Below are positions 51,771 to 60,735 of a stretch of 64,000 bases of DNA, piece by piece (the stretch's first letter is position 1; every line of letters starts with the position of its first letter). The position numbers and the translations under genes are program-made. Under the pieces are notes generated by a model that worked only from the letters and a program-made list of their open reading frames with translations, was not told the origin of the DNA and made no database searches. Source of the DNA: Streptomyces canus. Lineage in GTDB: Bacteria > Actinomycetota > Actinomycetes > Streptomycetales > Streptomycetaceae. The DNA is taken from NCBI RefSeq assembly GCF_030816965.1, contig NZ_JAUSYQ010000002.1, forward strand, positions 806,001 to 870,000, given 5' to 3'.

Positions 51771-52880
51771 GTGACGGACCAGGAAGAGGGGCCAGTCGGC
51801 GCCCAGGAGCCGAAGAAGGCGAAGCGGAAGAGAAGGCCGGCGGACAGGCCCAGCACGATCCGCGACGTCGCCGCGAAAGCCGGTGTTTCCGTAGCAACCG
51901 TTTCCCGGACGTTGGCGGGCAACTACCCCGTGTCCGCGGAGACCAGGGAACGGGTCATGGCCGCCGTCGACTCCCTCCACTACGTCGTGAACGTCCACGC
52001 CAAGGCCCTGTCCGGACGGGTCGCCGGGCCCGTCGCCCTTGTCCTGCGTGACATCACCGGCCCCTCCCTCGCCCACGTGGCGGCGGGGGTCGAGGAGGAG
52101 GCCGGCAGCCGGGGCCGCCTCAGCCTGGTCTGCTCCACCAAGGACGACACCCAGCGCGAGGACGACCTGGTCCAGCTGATGCGGGAACAGCACGCGGCGG
52201 CGGTCCTGCTCGTGGGTGGCACCGTGACGGACGCCGCCTATCACCGTCGTATGGCCGGTTATGCCAAGGCGCTGGACTCCGCGGGGTCGCGGCTGGTGCT
52301 GTGCGGCAGGCCGCCGCTGCCCGCGGGCGTGCCGGCGACGGTCGTGGACTACGACAACCGCGGCGGTGCCTTCCAGGCCACCGCGCACCTGCTGACGGCC
52401 GGCCATCGGCGTGTCCTCTTCCTCGGCGGTGCGCCGGGCTTCAGCAGCGCGGAGGAGCGCCGCCTCGGCTACCGCGACGCGCTGCGTGCCCATGGCATGC
52501 CGCACGCCGATGAGCTGGACACGAGCGGGGACTACACCCGCGCCTCGGGTTACCTGCGCACCCGGGCAGCGCTGAGCTCGGGCGTCGGGTTCACGGCGGT
52601 GTTCGCCGGGTCCGACGTGGTCGCGCTCGGCGCGCTGGCCGCCCTGCGCGAGGCCGGTCTCAGTGTCCCGAGCGAGGTCTCCGTGGTCGGCTTCGACGAC
52701 GTCCCGTTCGCCGCCGACCTGACCCCGGCCCTCACCACGGTCCGGGTCCCGTACGAGGAACTGGGCCGCACCGCCGTACGCCTCGCCCTGGACCGGGAGG
52801 TGGGGTTCGCCTCCGACGACCACGTCGTGCTGAGCACGCAGCTCGTGATCCGGGATTCGGTGCGTCCACCTGCCGGCTGA
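51771..52880 (+). CDS. LacI-family repressor of the carbohydrate regulon
   Basis: A 369-residue LacI regulator. A basic 27-residue extension (KKAKRKRRPADRP) precedes the helix-turn-helix at 29-51 (TIRDVAAKAGVSVATVSRTL), and a sugar-binding sensor domain (about 85-365) follows. I start at the GTG at 51771, seven bases after TAACGT, so initiation is probably leaderless; GTG 51744 is the longer alternative. It flanks the regulon whose promoters carry AGTAAACGTTTACT-like palindromes, the typical shape for LacI proteins, so it is the likely repressor. Confidence 0.92.
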   Translation: MTDQEEGPVGAQEPKKAKRKRRPADRPSTIRDVAAKAGVSVATVSRTLAGNYPVSAETRERVMAAVDSLHYVVNVHAKALSGRVAGPVALVLRDITGPSLAHVAAGVEEEAGSRGRLSLVCSTKDDTQREDDLVQLMREQHAAAVLLVGGTVTDAAYHRRMAGYAKALDSAGSRLVLCGRPPLPAGVPATVVDYDNRGGAFQATAHLLTAGHRRVLFLGGAPGFSSAEERRLGYRDALRAHGMPHADELDTSGDYTRASGYLRTRAALSSGVGFTAVFAGSDVVALGALAALREAGLSVPSEVSVVGFDDVPFAADLTPALTTVRVPYEELGRTAVRLALDREVGFASDDHVVLSTQLVIRDSVRPPAG

Positions 52881-52945
52881 GAGGGCTGTAGGCGGGGCAG
52901 CGGTTGCCGGGGCCGCCGACAGGTGCGTCCTCCGAGGGGCCCGAC

Positions 52946-52971
52946 CGGCGCCGGGCACTTCGCCGGCGCCG
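52946..52971. terminator. Bidirectional terminator-like hairpin
   Basis: Perfect 9-base-pair stem CGGCGCCGG/CCGGCGCCG with an 8-base loop, between the converging LacI and DUF899 genes. Confidence 0.6.
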
Positions 52972-52985
52972 TCGACGGCGGCCTG

Positions 52986-53768
52986 TCAGTGGTGGTGACC
53001 GCGTCGGCCGAGGGTCTGCACGGGGGTCGCGCCGGGGCGGGTCCACTGCGGTACGGGGCGGCCGGTCGGGCCCCAGGTGGGGTTCCCCTCCGCGTCGGAG
53101 CGCCAGGTCCAGCACGCACCGCGCCCCTTGGGCCAGCCCTCGGGGTTGTCCTCCCATGTCTCGCCGCGGCCGTAGGGGGTCATGTCGAGCAGGCCGAGGG
53201 ACCCGCTGACCCGCTCGTTGCCACGGCCCGTCGTGGAGTAGGTGAGGAACGTGCGAGCGCCGTCGCGCACGAAGCAGGTGAGGTACCCCATGTCCCCGCC
53301 GACCGGCCCGTCCACGCCCCGCACCGAGTACCAGGGCTGGGTGTAACCCATGAACTCGACGTAGGGGGCCACCTCGTCCCACGGCCCCGTGGTCACGATG
53401 GCGAACGAGACGCCGCGCGCGTTGAGGTAGACGGCGTCCTTCAGGTGCCAGGCCGTGGTGGTGCAGCCCTCGCACTGCCCCTGGTGCGGAGCGCCGTCGT
53501 ACCACATGTGCTTGTAGACCACGAGCTCGTCGCGCCCTTGGAACAGGTCCAGGAACGGCACCGGGCCGTCGGGGCCGACGACCTCGACCGTCCCGTCGAA
53601 CTCCACCATCGGCAGCCGGCGGCGGGCCGCGGCGATGGCGTCGCCCTCGCGGGTGTGGGCCTTCTCGCGGACCAGAAGCTCGTCACGGGCGCTCTGCCAG
53701 GTGGCCAGGTCGACGATGGGCGGGCGGTCGGTCAGCGCGGTGCTCGGGTCGTCAGGCGGGGTGGTCAT
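52986..53768 (-). CDS. DUF899 (thioredoxin-like fold) protein
   Basis: A 260-residue protein of the DUF899 family, common in actinobacteria and distantly thioredoxin-like. Blocks seen: WQSARDELLVREKAHTREGD near residue 24, a CxxC-type pair in QCEGCTTTAWHL near 98, and YGRGETWEDNPEGWPKGR near the end. The C-terminus ends HHH. ATG at 53768 with GGAGGAACC upstream. Its role is not established; redox or detoxification is a guess. Confidence 0.88.
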   Translation of the reverse strand: MTTPPDDPSTALTDRPPIVDLATWQSARDELLVREKAHTREGDAIAAARRRLPMVEFDGTVEVVGPDGPVPFLDLFQGRDELVVYKHMWYDGAPHQGQCEGCTTTAWHLKDAVYLNARGVSFAIVTTGPWDEVAPYVEFMGYTQPWYSVRGVDGPVGGDMGYLTCFVRDGARTFLTYSTTGRGNERVSGSLGLLDMTPYGRGETWEDNPEGWPKGRGACWTWRSDAEGNPTWGPTGRPVPQWTRPGATPVQTLGRRGHHH

Positions 53769-53837
53769 GGTTCCTCCGTGATGTCTCGTGCCGGGCAGAG
53801 TCGTGCGGCTCTTTGCGACAGTCGTAGGGGCTCTGCG

Positions 53838-53871
53838 ACGGCCGTACGTCTCTGGGCCGGCCGTACGTCTC
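53838..53871. repeat. 15-base direct repeat upstream of the DUF899 gene
   Basis: CGGCCGTACGTCTCT occurs at 53838-53852 and 53857-53871. Each copy contains the palindrome CGTACG. It could bind a regulator of the DUF899 gene. Confidence 0.5.
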
Positions 53872-54009
53872 TACGACAGTCTCCGGAACAGACTCCCGAG
53901 CCGGCCGGAACTCATCGCCGCGAACGGAAACCCACCACGCCCCTGGTCTCAGCGCAGTGGTTCCGGTGTGACGCTGAACGTGGTGCAGGCCTGCTCCGCC
54001 CGGTGAGTG

Positions 54010-54903
54010 TCAGTTCTGGCAGGCGCATCCGGCGGCGCTCTTGGCCTCGCTGACGGTGACGGACGGGTCGGTCGACTGCTCGGACGGTGTGCAGCAGGCC
54101 GTGACGCCGCAGCAGGAGTCGTCCGTCGCGGGCGTCGCGCCGGTGTCAGGGCCGGCGGCGGGCTTGGTGGCGCGGACGATGGCGGAGTGCATGCCGTCGG
54201 CGACGTGGTGGGTCGGGACGATCTCGATGCCGGTGAAGCCGGCGGCCGCCAGGCCGGCGCGGTACTCGGCGAAGGACAGGGCTCCCGCGATGCAGCCGAC
54301 GTAGTCCCCGCGTTCAGCCCGCTGTTCCGCGGTGAGGGCGTCGTCGGCGACGACGTCGGAGACTCCGATCCGGCCGCCGGGCTTGAGGACGCGGAAGGTC
54401 TCGGCGAAGACGGCGGACTTGTCGACCGACAGGTTGATCACGCAGTTCGAGATCACGACGTCGATCGTGTTCGCGGGCAGCGGGATCTCCTCGATGGTGC
54501 CCTTGAGGAACTCCACGTTGGTGACGCCCGCCTTCGCCGTGTTGGCCAGAGCGAGGGCGAGCATCTCCTCGGTCATGTCCAGCCCGTACGCCTTGCCCGT
54601 CGGCCCGACGCGGCGGGCGGAGAGCAGGACGTCGATGCCGCCGCCGGAACCGAGGTCGAGGACACGCTCGCCCTCACGCAGTTCGGCCACGGCGGTCGGA
54701 TTGCCGCAGCCGAGGGAGGCGGCGACGGCTTCGGCAGGCAGCGTGTCGCGCTCGGCCGCGGCATACAGGGTCGAGCCGAAGTTCTCGTCGACCTCGACCG
54801 GCTCGGGCCCGCAACAGGCACCGCCGCCCTCGGTCACCTGCACGGCCGCTGCCGCATACCGCTGCCGGACGGTCTCACGCAGCTCGATGGACTGCTCACT
54901 CAT
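54010..54903 (-). CDS. arsM: Arsenite S-adenosylmethionine methyltransferase
   Basis: A 297-residue enzyme that methylates As(III) to volatile or less-bound methylarsenicals. Motif I is VLDLGSGGGIDVLL near residue 81. The arsenic-binding cysteines are C66, C154 (SNCVINL) and C204 (GDYVGCIAGA), plus the N-terminal pair C30-C31. A Cys-rich tail (DDSCCGVTACC, then GCACQN) follows the catalytic domain. ATG at 54903 with GGGGAGAGG upstream. It is divergent from arsR with shared dyad DNA between, so probably arsenic-inducible. Confidence 0.94.
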   Translation of the reverse strand: MSEQSIELRETVRQRYAAAAVQVTEGGGACCGPEPVEVDENFGSTLYAAAERDTLPAEAVAASLGCGNPTAVAELREGERVLDLGSGGGIDVLLSARRVGPTGKAYGLDMTEEMLALALANTAKAGVTNVEFLKGTIEEIPLPANTIDVVISNCVINLSVDKSAVFAETFRVLKPGGRIGVSDVVADDALTAEQRAERGDYVGCIAGALSFAEYRAGLAAAGFTGIEIVPTHHVADGMHSAIVRATKPAAGPDTGATPATDDSCCGVTACCTPSEQSTDPSVTVSEAKSAAGCACQN

Positions 54904-54922
54904 GGCCTCTCCCCTGCTTGTA

Positions 54923-54969
54923 TTGACGTTCATTGATGCAAGCTTGCGCCCTGAATCGAAAAACGTCAA
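54923..54969. promoter_or_regulatory. arsM/arsR intergenic operator region
   Basis: Arms TTGACGTT (54923-54930) and AACGTCAA (54962-54969) form a perfect 8-base inverted repeat, and GCAAGCTTGC (54938-54947) is a perfect palindrome between them. With only 75 bases between the two start codons, ArsR binding here would cover both promoters. Confidence 0.5.
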
Positions 54970-54978
54970 CATAGATGC

Positions 54979-55353
54979 ATGTCGAAACAAGAGCTTGAGG
55001 TGATCGGCCAGGACGCCGCCTGCTGCGCGGGCCTGTCCGCCGAACCGCTGGAGCAGGACCAGGCGGCGGAGCTGGCGAAGGTCTTCAAGGCCCTGGGCGA
55101 CCCGGTCCGGCTGCGCCTGATGTCGATGATCGCCTCACGCGGACAGGGCGGCGAGGTCTGTGTGTGCGAGCTGACCCCGGCCTTCGACCTGTCCCAGCCC
55201 ACGATCTCCCACCACCTCAAGCTGCTGCGCCAGGCCGGGCTCATCGACTGCGAGCGGCGCGGAACCTGGGTCTACTACTGGGTGCTGCCCGGCGTCCTGG
55301 ACAGGCTCGGCGCATTCCTGACCACTGCGCAGCCCGCCGGAGCCGGCGCGTGA
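54979..55353 (+). CDS. arsR: Arsenic-responsive ArsR repressor
   Basis: A 124-residue winged-helix repressor with the As(III) sensor motif EVCVCEL (C61, C63) and the recognition helix SQPTISHHLKLLRQAGL. An extra Cys pair, C15-C16 near the N-terminus, could complete a metal site as in actinobacterial ArsRs. It heads arsR-aquaporin-arsC (GTGA overlap, then 31 bases). Repression is relieved by arsenite. Confidence 0.95.
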   Translation: MSKQELEVIGQDAACCAGLSAEPLEQDQAAELAKVFKALGDPVRLRLMSMIASRGQGGEVCVCELTPAFDLSQPTISHHLKLLRQAGLIDCERRGTWVYYWVLPGVLDRLGAFLTTAQPAGAGA

Positions 55354-56117
55354 GCGCGCCGCTCGGCCGCCGCGTCGCCGCCGAGGCGATCGGCACCGGG
55401 CTGCTGGTGACGGTGGTGGTCGGCTCCGGCATCCAGGCCGTCGACCTGTCGCACGACGTCGGTGTGCAGCTGCTCGCCAACTCCCTCGCCACTGTCTTCG
55501 GACTGGGCGTCCTGATCGCCCTGCTCGGGCCGGTCTCCGGCGCGCATTTCAACCCCGCCGTCACCCTCGCCGCCTGGTTCACCGGCCGCCGTGCCCCGGG
55601 CAGTCTCACGCTGCGGGACGTCGCCGCTTACGCGACCGCCCAGACCGCGGGTGCGATCGGTGGAGCGGTCCTGGCCGACGCGATGTTCGGCGAGCCGCTG
55701 GTGAGGTTCTCGACCCACGACCGGTGGGCCGGCCACCTGTGGCTGGGCGAGGTCGTCGCCACTGCCGGGCTGATCCTGCTGGTCTTCGGCCTCAGCCGGA
55801 TCGGACGCGCCGCGCTTGCTCCGGCCGCGGTGGCCTCCTACATCGGCGCCGCCTACTGGTTCACCTCCTCCACCTCCTTCGCGAACCCCGCGGTGACCAT
55901 CGGCCGGGCCTTGACCGACACCTTCGCCGGGATCGCGCCCGCCTCCGTCGCCCCGTTCGTCGCCGCCCAGTTGCTCGGCACCGTGGTCGGACTCGGCGCG
56001 GTGGCCGCGATCCACGGCTCGGAGACCGCGCCCGCACCCGCACCCGCGCCCGCACCCGCACCCGCAAGCAGCGAGATCGGCGTCCCGCGCGGCGAACCCG
56101 AGCCCGCCTCCTCCTGA
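55350..56117 (+). CDS. MIP-family channel (aquaporin, AqpS-like)
   Basis: A 255-residue six-helix major intrinsic protein with the two half-helix motifs HFNPAVTL near residue 65 and SFANPAVTIGRA near 178. A proline-alanine repeat ((AP)6, from a repeated CCCGCA hexamer) follows the last helix. In other bacteria an aquaglyceroporin in an ars operon lets arsenite made by ArsC leak out down its gradient. The GTG overlaps the arsR stop (GTGA). Confidence 0.92.
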   Translation: MSAPLGRRVAAEAIGTGLLVTVVVGSGIQAVDLSHDVGVQLLANSLATVFGLGVLIALLGPVSGAHFNPAVTLAAWFTGRRAPGSLTLRDVAAYATAQTAGAIGGAVLADAMFGEPLVRFSTHDRWAGHLWLGEVVATAGLILLVFGLSRIGRAALAPAAVASYIGAAYWFTSSTSFANPAVTIGRALTDTFAGIAPASVAPFVAAQLLGTVVGLGAVAAIHGSETAPAPAPAPAPAPASSEIGVPRGEPEPASS

Positions 56118-56148
56118 CCACACCCCGCACTTCCAGAAGGACCCCACC

Positions 56149-56562
56149 ATGAGCACTCCCGCCCCGCGCCCGTCGGTGCTGTTCGTCTGCATCCACAACG
56201 CCGGCCGTTCCCAGATGGCAGCCGCCTTCCTCACCCATCTCGCGGGCGACCGCATCGAGGTCCGCTCCGCCGGCTCCGCCCCCGCCGACGCCGTCAACCC
56301 GGCCGTGGTCGAGGCGATGAGCGAGGCCGGCATCGACATCTCCGCCCAGATCCCGAAGGTGCTGACGACCGAGGCCGTCCAGGCGTCCGACGTCGTGATC
56401 ACCATGGGATGCGGCGACGCGTGCCCCGTCTTCCCCGGCAAGCGGTACCTCGACTGGCAGCTCGCCGACCCGGCCGGACAGGGAGTCGAGGCCGTACGCC
56501 CCATCCGCGACAGGATCGAGACCCGCGTCCGGGAACTGATCTCGGAGGTGGCGCCCCGCTGA
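56149..56562 (+). CDS. arsC: Arsenate reductase (low-molecular-weight phosphatase fold)
   Basis: A 137-residue reductase with the P-loop C14-X5-R20 (VCIHNAGRSQM) and cysteines C88 and C92 in GCGDACPVFPGKRY. It reduces arsenate to arsenite using a thiol cascade (thioredoxin- or mycothiol-linked). It follows the aquaporin gene by 31 bases. Together the two would reduce arsenate and release arsenite without an energy-driven pump. Confidence 0.94.
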   Translation: MSTPAPRPSVLFVCIHNAGRSQMAAAFLTHLAGDRIEVRSAGSAPADAVNPAVVEAMSEAGIDISAQIPKVLTTEAVQASDVVITMGCGDACPVFPGKRYLDWQLADPAGQGVEAVRPIRDRIETRVRELISEVAPR

Positions 56563-56838
56563 GCCCCACGGAAGCGTCCGTCGAAGCCGGGGCCCGCGGG
56601 GGCAGCGGCCGCGCTCGTCCCTCCCGACCCCCACCCTCGAAGGCGCGCGTATTCGTGCGACGCCATCAGCGCCCTGCCCTGACCACGACGGCCGCCCAGC
56701 CGCCCGCCCGCGGAGAAGCACCGCCGACCAGGGCATCCGTCTCACCTGAACCGACCGGCCCCTGGCCCGCGACCACCCGCACCCCTCCGCGGCCTGCGGC
56801 CCTGCTCAACGGCTCACGCCGGATCCGAAGACCCGGGA

Positions 56839-57534
56839 TCAGCCGCCGGGCCGGGCCCCCTGAATGTGGAAGTTGAAGTCGCCGTGGCCGAGTGTGCCGT
56901 ACAGGTGCAGCCAGATCGGCAGGAGCAGCTCGACGCCGCCGGCGGTGGTGATGTCGCCCAGGTCGATGACACTCGCTTCGGGCCAGCCGAAGGAGACCAG
57001 CAGTGCCGTGACGGCCTTCTTGGCCCCGGTGTCGTCACCGCTGACGAAGACGGTGTGCTCCCCTGCCACGCGGGCCGGCTCCACCATGACGAAGCAGTTC
57101 ATGGTGTTGAGGGTCTTGACGACCTTCGCGTCGGGGAAGGCCCGCTGGATGCGCTCGCCGAGACTGTCGGTGTTGACGGAATCCAGCGTCGGCCTCCCGC
57201 CGGAGAAGTCCAGCGGGTTGGCGACATCGATGAGGACCTTGCCGCTCAGATGGGGTGCGCCGGCCGCTCGCAGGGCATCGAGGCTCCGCTCGCCCGCGGT
57301 GGTGTTGACGACCGTCTCGCCGAAGGCCGCCGCCTCCTCGAAGGTCTCCAGACGGACCTGGCCGTGGTCGGCGTGCCACTGGGCGAACGGCGGGTTGCCC
57401 ATGCCGTCGGGTTCGGTGCGGGCGAGAGTGGCCCCGGGATCGCGGGTGCCGATGACCACGTCGTGACCTAGGGAGGCGAGCTTGCCGGCCAGCGTCCGGC
57501 CGACGATGCCGGTACCGAGGACTGCGTAACGCAT
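56839..57534 (-). CDS. NADPH-dependent F420 reductase-like oxidoreductase
   Basis: A 231-residue Rossmann protein with GTGIVG (7-12) and the loop IGTRDPGATLA, similar to the F420H2:NADP oxidoreductase / 'NADP oxidoreductase, coenzyme F420-dependent' family. Other blocks are VLIDVANPLDF and VVKTLNTMNC. Whether it uses F420 or another partner cannot be told. ATG at 57534 with AAGGA ten bases upstream. It appears monocistronic. Confidence 0.88.
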   Translation of the reverse strand: MRYAVLGTGIVGRTLAGKLASLGHDVVIGTRDPGATLARTEPDGMGNPPFAQWHADHGQVRLETFEEAAAFGETVVNTTAGERSLDALRAAGAPHLSGKVLIDVANPLDFSGGRPTLDSVNTDSLGERIQRAFPDAKVVKTLNTMNCFVMVEPARVAGEHTVFVSGDDTGAKKAVTALLVSFGWPEASVIDLGDITTAGGVELLLPIWLHLYGTLGHGDFNFHIQGARPGG

Positions 57535-57702
57535 GCGAGGGGGTCCTTCCGGGACTCGGGCGGTCGGCCCGCGGCCGCGCCCATGAGAAAACCGACCAGG
57601 TCGTTCGCTGTCGCGTGACGACGGTAGCTGTCGAGGCGGCGGTGTGTTCCCATCTATCGTGGAAAATCACATCATGATGGCTCGTGTCGAGGCAGGCTGC
57701 AC

Positions 57703-58932
57703 ATGAGGAAACCGCAGATCGATTACGCGGCGGTCTTCCGGGCTCTGCCCGGCATGGTGGCGTTGCTGACGCCCGAGCTGGTGTACGTCGACGTCAACGA
57801 CGACTTCCTACGGCTCACCGGTCGCACCCGCGAGCAGTTGCTGGGCCACTACATCTTCGATGTCTTCCCCGAGAATCCCAATGATTCGGCCGCGGCCGGT
57901 ATGCGGGAGACACGGGAGTCGATGCTGCGTGCGGTGGCCACCGGGGAGCGCGACACGATGGCCGTTCTCCGCTACGACATCGAGGATCCCCAGCGGCCCG
58001 GCCACTGGCAGGAACACTTCTGGAGTCCGGTCAACGCGCCCGTCATCGGCTCCGACGGGAAGGTGAAACTGCTCGTGCACCGGGTGGAGGAGGTCACCGA
58101 ACTCATTCACGCCCGCGGCGGACCGGGCGGCGACAGCCGGGCACGCGTGCTGGAGGCCGAGCTGTACACCCGCGCCCGGGAACTCCAGGAGGTCAACGAA
58201 CGTCTGCGCAAGGCACACGCCCGCGAACGCGAGGTCGCCCTCGCTCTGCAGGAGGCCCTGCTGCCCGCCCCCGGACCCCTCGGCCACCATCAGGCGGCCG
58301 TGCGATACCGGCCCGCCGTCGGCTCCCTGAACGTGTGCGGTGACTGGTACGACCTCGTCGACCTGCCCGACGACTGTCTCGCGGTGGCCGTCGGTGACGT
58401 GGTCGGCCACGGCCTGGCGGCCGCCTGTGTCATGGGTCAGCTGCGCAGCGCGCTGAGCGCCGCCACCCGCGTCGCCGACGGCCCTGCCCGGGCTCTGGAG
58501 GCCCTCGGGCTGTACGCCCGCTCCGTCGACGGCGCCGAGTCGACGACGGCGGCGACGGCCTTCATCGACTGGGGCGACCGCACCCTCACATACAGCAGCG
58601 CGGGCCACCTGCCGCCCGCCCTGCTCCACCCCGACGGCACGGTCACCTTCCTGGACCGGGCCACCGACCCGCCGCTCGGTGCCAGCCTCGAACACACCAT
58701 CCGCCCGGAGGCCGTCACGCCCTTCGACGAGGGCGCCACGCTGGTCCTCTACACCGACGGTCTGATCGAGCGCCGCACCGAGGACATCGACACCGGCCTG
58801 GCGCGCCTCGCCGACGCGCTCACCGGTCACCGCCACGCCGGCCCCGAGGACCTGGCCGACGCGCTCCTGGCCGAGCTGCTCCCACCCACCGGCAACGCCG
58901 ACGACACCGCTCTCGTCGTCATCCGCCTGTGA
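57703..58932 (+). CDS. PAS-domain PP2C (SpoIIE/RsbU-type) phosphatase
   Basis: A 409-residue cytoplasmic phosphatase: PAS sensor (about 8-140, PELVYVDVNDDFLRLTGRTR), short coiled coil (about 150-185) and a SpoIIE/PP2C domain (about 195-409) with the metal-binding GDWYDL, VAVGDVVGHGLAAA and DDTALVVI motifs. Such proteins dephosphorylate anti-anti-sigma factors in stress or developmental partner-switching systems. No kinase or anti-sigma partner is adjacent, apart from the convergent Ser/Thr kinase. Confidence 0.93.
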   Translation: MRKPQIDYAAVFRALPGMVALLTPELVYVDVNDDFLRLTGRTREQLLGHYIFDVFPENPNDSAAAGMRETRESMLRAVATGERDTMAVLRYDIEDPQRPGHWQEHFWSPVNAPVIGSDGKVKLLVHRVEEVTELIHARGGPGGDSRARVLEAELYTRARELQEVNERLRKAHAREREVALALQEALLPAPGPLGHHQAAVRYRPAVGSLNVCGDWYDLVDLPDDCLAVAVGDVVGHGLAAACVMGQLRSALSAATRVADGPARALEALGLYARSVDGAESTTAATAFIDWGDRTLTYSSAGHLPPALLHPDGTVTFLDRATDPPLGASLEHTIRPEAVTPFDEGATLVLYTDGLIERRTEDIDTGLARLADALTGHRHAGPEDLADALLAELLPPTGNADDTALVVIRL

Positions 58933-58992
58933 GACGAGCCGGTGACGGCGCATCAGCGCGGTACGAGCCTCCGGGCCACCAGTCCTCGACTC

Positions 58993-60735
58993 TCAGTCCC
59001 CGGCGGGCATCACCCGGGTCACCTTGCCCTTGGTGTTCGCCTCCAGGTAGCCGGACTGGCGGTACTCGTTGCTCAGGTAGACGGCCATGCCGAGGGGGGT
59101 GTCGAAGACGTCGTTGGGCTGTCTCACCATCACGTAACGGGTGTCCGGACGGTCGACGTTGAGCTTCTTCCTGGCCTCTTCCAGGAGCGTGGGCACCTTG
59201 TCCCAGTTGAAGCCGTCGAGGCCGAAGGGCTGGTCGCCGCCGGACAGAGTGCCCTTGATGATGCCCTTCTCCACGCCCTGTCCCGGACGGTAGGTGTAGG
59301 TGTCGTACTTGCTGTCGCTGCCGTCGACCATCAGCTCGGCCGACACGAAGTCCTCGTAGACGGTGAAGTCGCCGAACCTGTCCCTGCCGGTCCCCTTCTT
59401 CAACGCCGTGATGGCGGTGCGGATGCCGTCGGGGGTGAGCAGGCTCGTGGTCGTCGTGTCCTTCGACTGCTGGACGGCCGGGGCGGCTGCCGGGGAGCCG
59501 GTCGACTCGGGGGCCGAGGTGAGAGAGGAGGAGGCGCCGCTGCCCGCCGCGTCGCCCGATCCGCCCGAGTCTCCCCCGAAGGGCAGCAGCCACCACATCA
59601 GGACCAGGGCAGCGGCCACCGAGGTCCCCGAGACCCCTAGCAGAACTCTCAGTCCCGCCCAGCTCCTACGTCCCGCTCGGACGGGTGAGGTCACCGGCCG
59701 GCCGGACCCGGCGGGCACGGGCGGCCCGAATCCGCCGGGGCCTGCTGCACCCGCCGGAGCGAGGGCGCCGGTGAGGGGAGCCGTGGGCGGGGCGAAGGTC
59801 CCCGGGTACGAAGGGGCCGCACCGGCGGACGGCGGGTTCAGCGGGTATGAGGCGGTGGGCCGGTGCCCCGAGGTCACCGGACCGGCGGACCCCGACTCGA
59901 TCTCGGCCAGCCGTCGGTCCAGCGCGGCGGACGACGGCCGCGCCGCCGGATCCCGTACGAGCACGCTCATCAGTACGTCACCCAGGGCACCGGCCCGCAC
60001 CGGCGGCGGCACGTCTTCGTTGAGGACGGCCGCGAGGGTGGCGAGGGTGCTGCCCCGGCGCAGCGGGTGGTGGCCCTCCACGGCGGTGTACAGCATCATC
60101 GCGAGTGACCACAGGTCGGAGGCGGCGCCGCCCTCGTGGCCCGAGATCCGCTCCGGTGCCATGAAGTCGGGGGTGCCGATGATGGAGCCGGTGACGGTGA
60201 GGCTGGTCGTCTCGCGGATCGCGGCGATGCCGAAGTCGGTGAGGACCGGGCGCCCGTCGGACCTGAGCAGGACGTTGGCGGGCTTGACGTCCCGGTGCTG
60301 AATTCCGGCCTCGTGTGCGGCGGTCAGCGCGGCCAGCACGCCCCGGCCGATCCGCGCCGCCTCGGCCGGCGGCATCGGCCCCCCGGCCAGCCGGTCGGCG
60401 AGCGAGCCGCCGCTGACCAGCTCCATGACGATCCACGGGTAGGTGCCGTCGCCGCCGTCGACGATGTGGTGGATGGTGACGACGTGGGGATGGTCGATCC
60501 GGGCCAGTGCCCGCGCCTCGCGCAGCACCCGCTCACGCAGCATCCGCGCGCTGTCGGGGTCGTACTCGGCGAGGTCCCGGTCGGGCGGGCGGACCTCCTT
60601 GACCGCGACCATCCTGTGCAGCACCAGGTCCCTGGCCCGCCAGACCGTGCCCATCCCACCGCCGCCGAGACGCGCTTCCAACTCGAAGCGCCCGTCGACG
60701 ACTCGTCTGCCGGGGACCTCGTCTGCCTCGCTCAT
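58993..60735 (-). CDS. Membrane Ser/Thr protein kinase with extracytoplasmic domain
   Basis: A 580-residue Hanks-type kinase. The kinase domain (about 15-275) has the glycine loop GGGGMG, K46, the HRDVKPAN loop (D149) and DFG (167-169). A Pro/Gly-rich linker (about 290-360) precedes one membrane helix (about 370-390) and an extracellular domain (about 430-580) without PASTA repeats. A -10-like TAAGCT seven bases before the ATG and no ribosome site suggest a leaderless mRNA. What the outer domain senses is unknown. Confidence 0.92.
   Translation of the reverse strand: MSEADEVPGRRVVDGRFELEARLGGGGMGTVWRARDLVLHRMVAVKEVRPPDRDLAEYDPDSARMLRERVLREARALARIDHPHVVTIHHIVDGGDGTYPWIVMELVSGGSLADRLAGGPMPPAEAARIGRGVLAALTAAHEAGIQHRDVKPANVLLRSDGRPVLTDFGIAAIRETTSLTVTGSIIGTPDFMAPERISGHEGGAASDLWSLAMMLYTAVEGHHPLRRGSTLATLAAVLNEDVPPPVRAGALGDVLMSVLVRDPAARPSSAALDRRLAEIESGSAGPVTSGHRPTASYPLNPPSAGAAPSYPGTFAPPTAPLTGALAPAGAAGPGGFGPPVPAGSGRPVTSPVRAGRRSWAGLRVLLGVSGTSVAAALVLMWWLLPFGGDSGGSGDAAGSGASSSLTSAPESTGSPAAAPAVQQSKDTTTTSLLTPDGIRTAITALKKGTGRDRFGDFTVYEDFVSAELMVDGSDSKYDTYTYRPGQGVEKGIIKGTLSGGDQPFGLDGFNWDKVPTLLEEARKKLNVDRPDTRYVMVRQPNDVFDTPLGMAVYLSNEYRQSGYLEANTKGKVTRVMPAGD

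Noticed and set aside
56033..56072. Hexamer CCCGCA repeat that might be a regulatory or CRISPR-like array
   Set aside because: It encodes an Ala-Pro linker at the end of the aquaporin gene; there are no spacers.
56563..56838. Open frames between arsC and the F420-reductase-like gene
   Set aside because: All are extensions of neighbouring frames or low-complexity; no start signal or motif.
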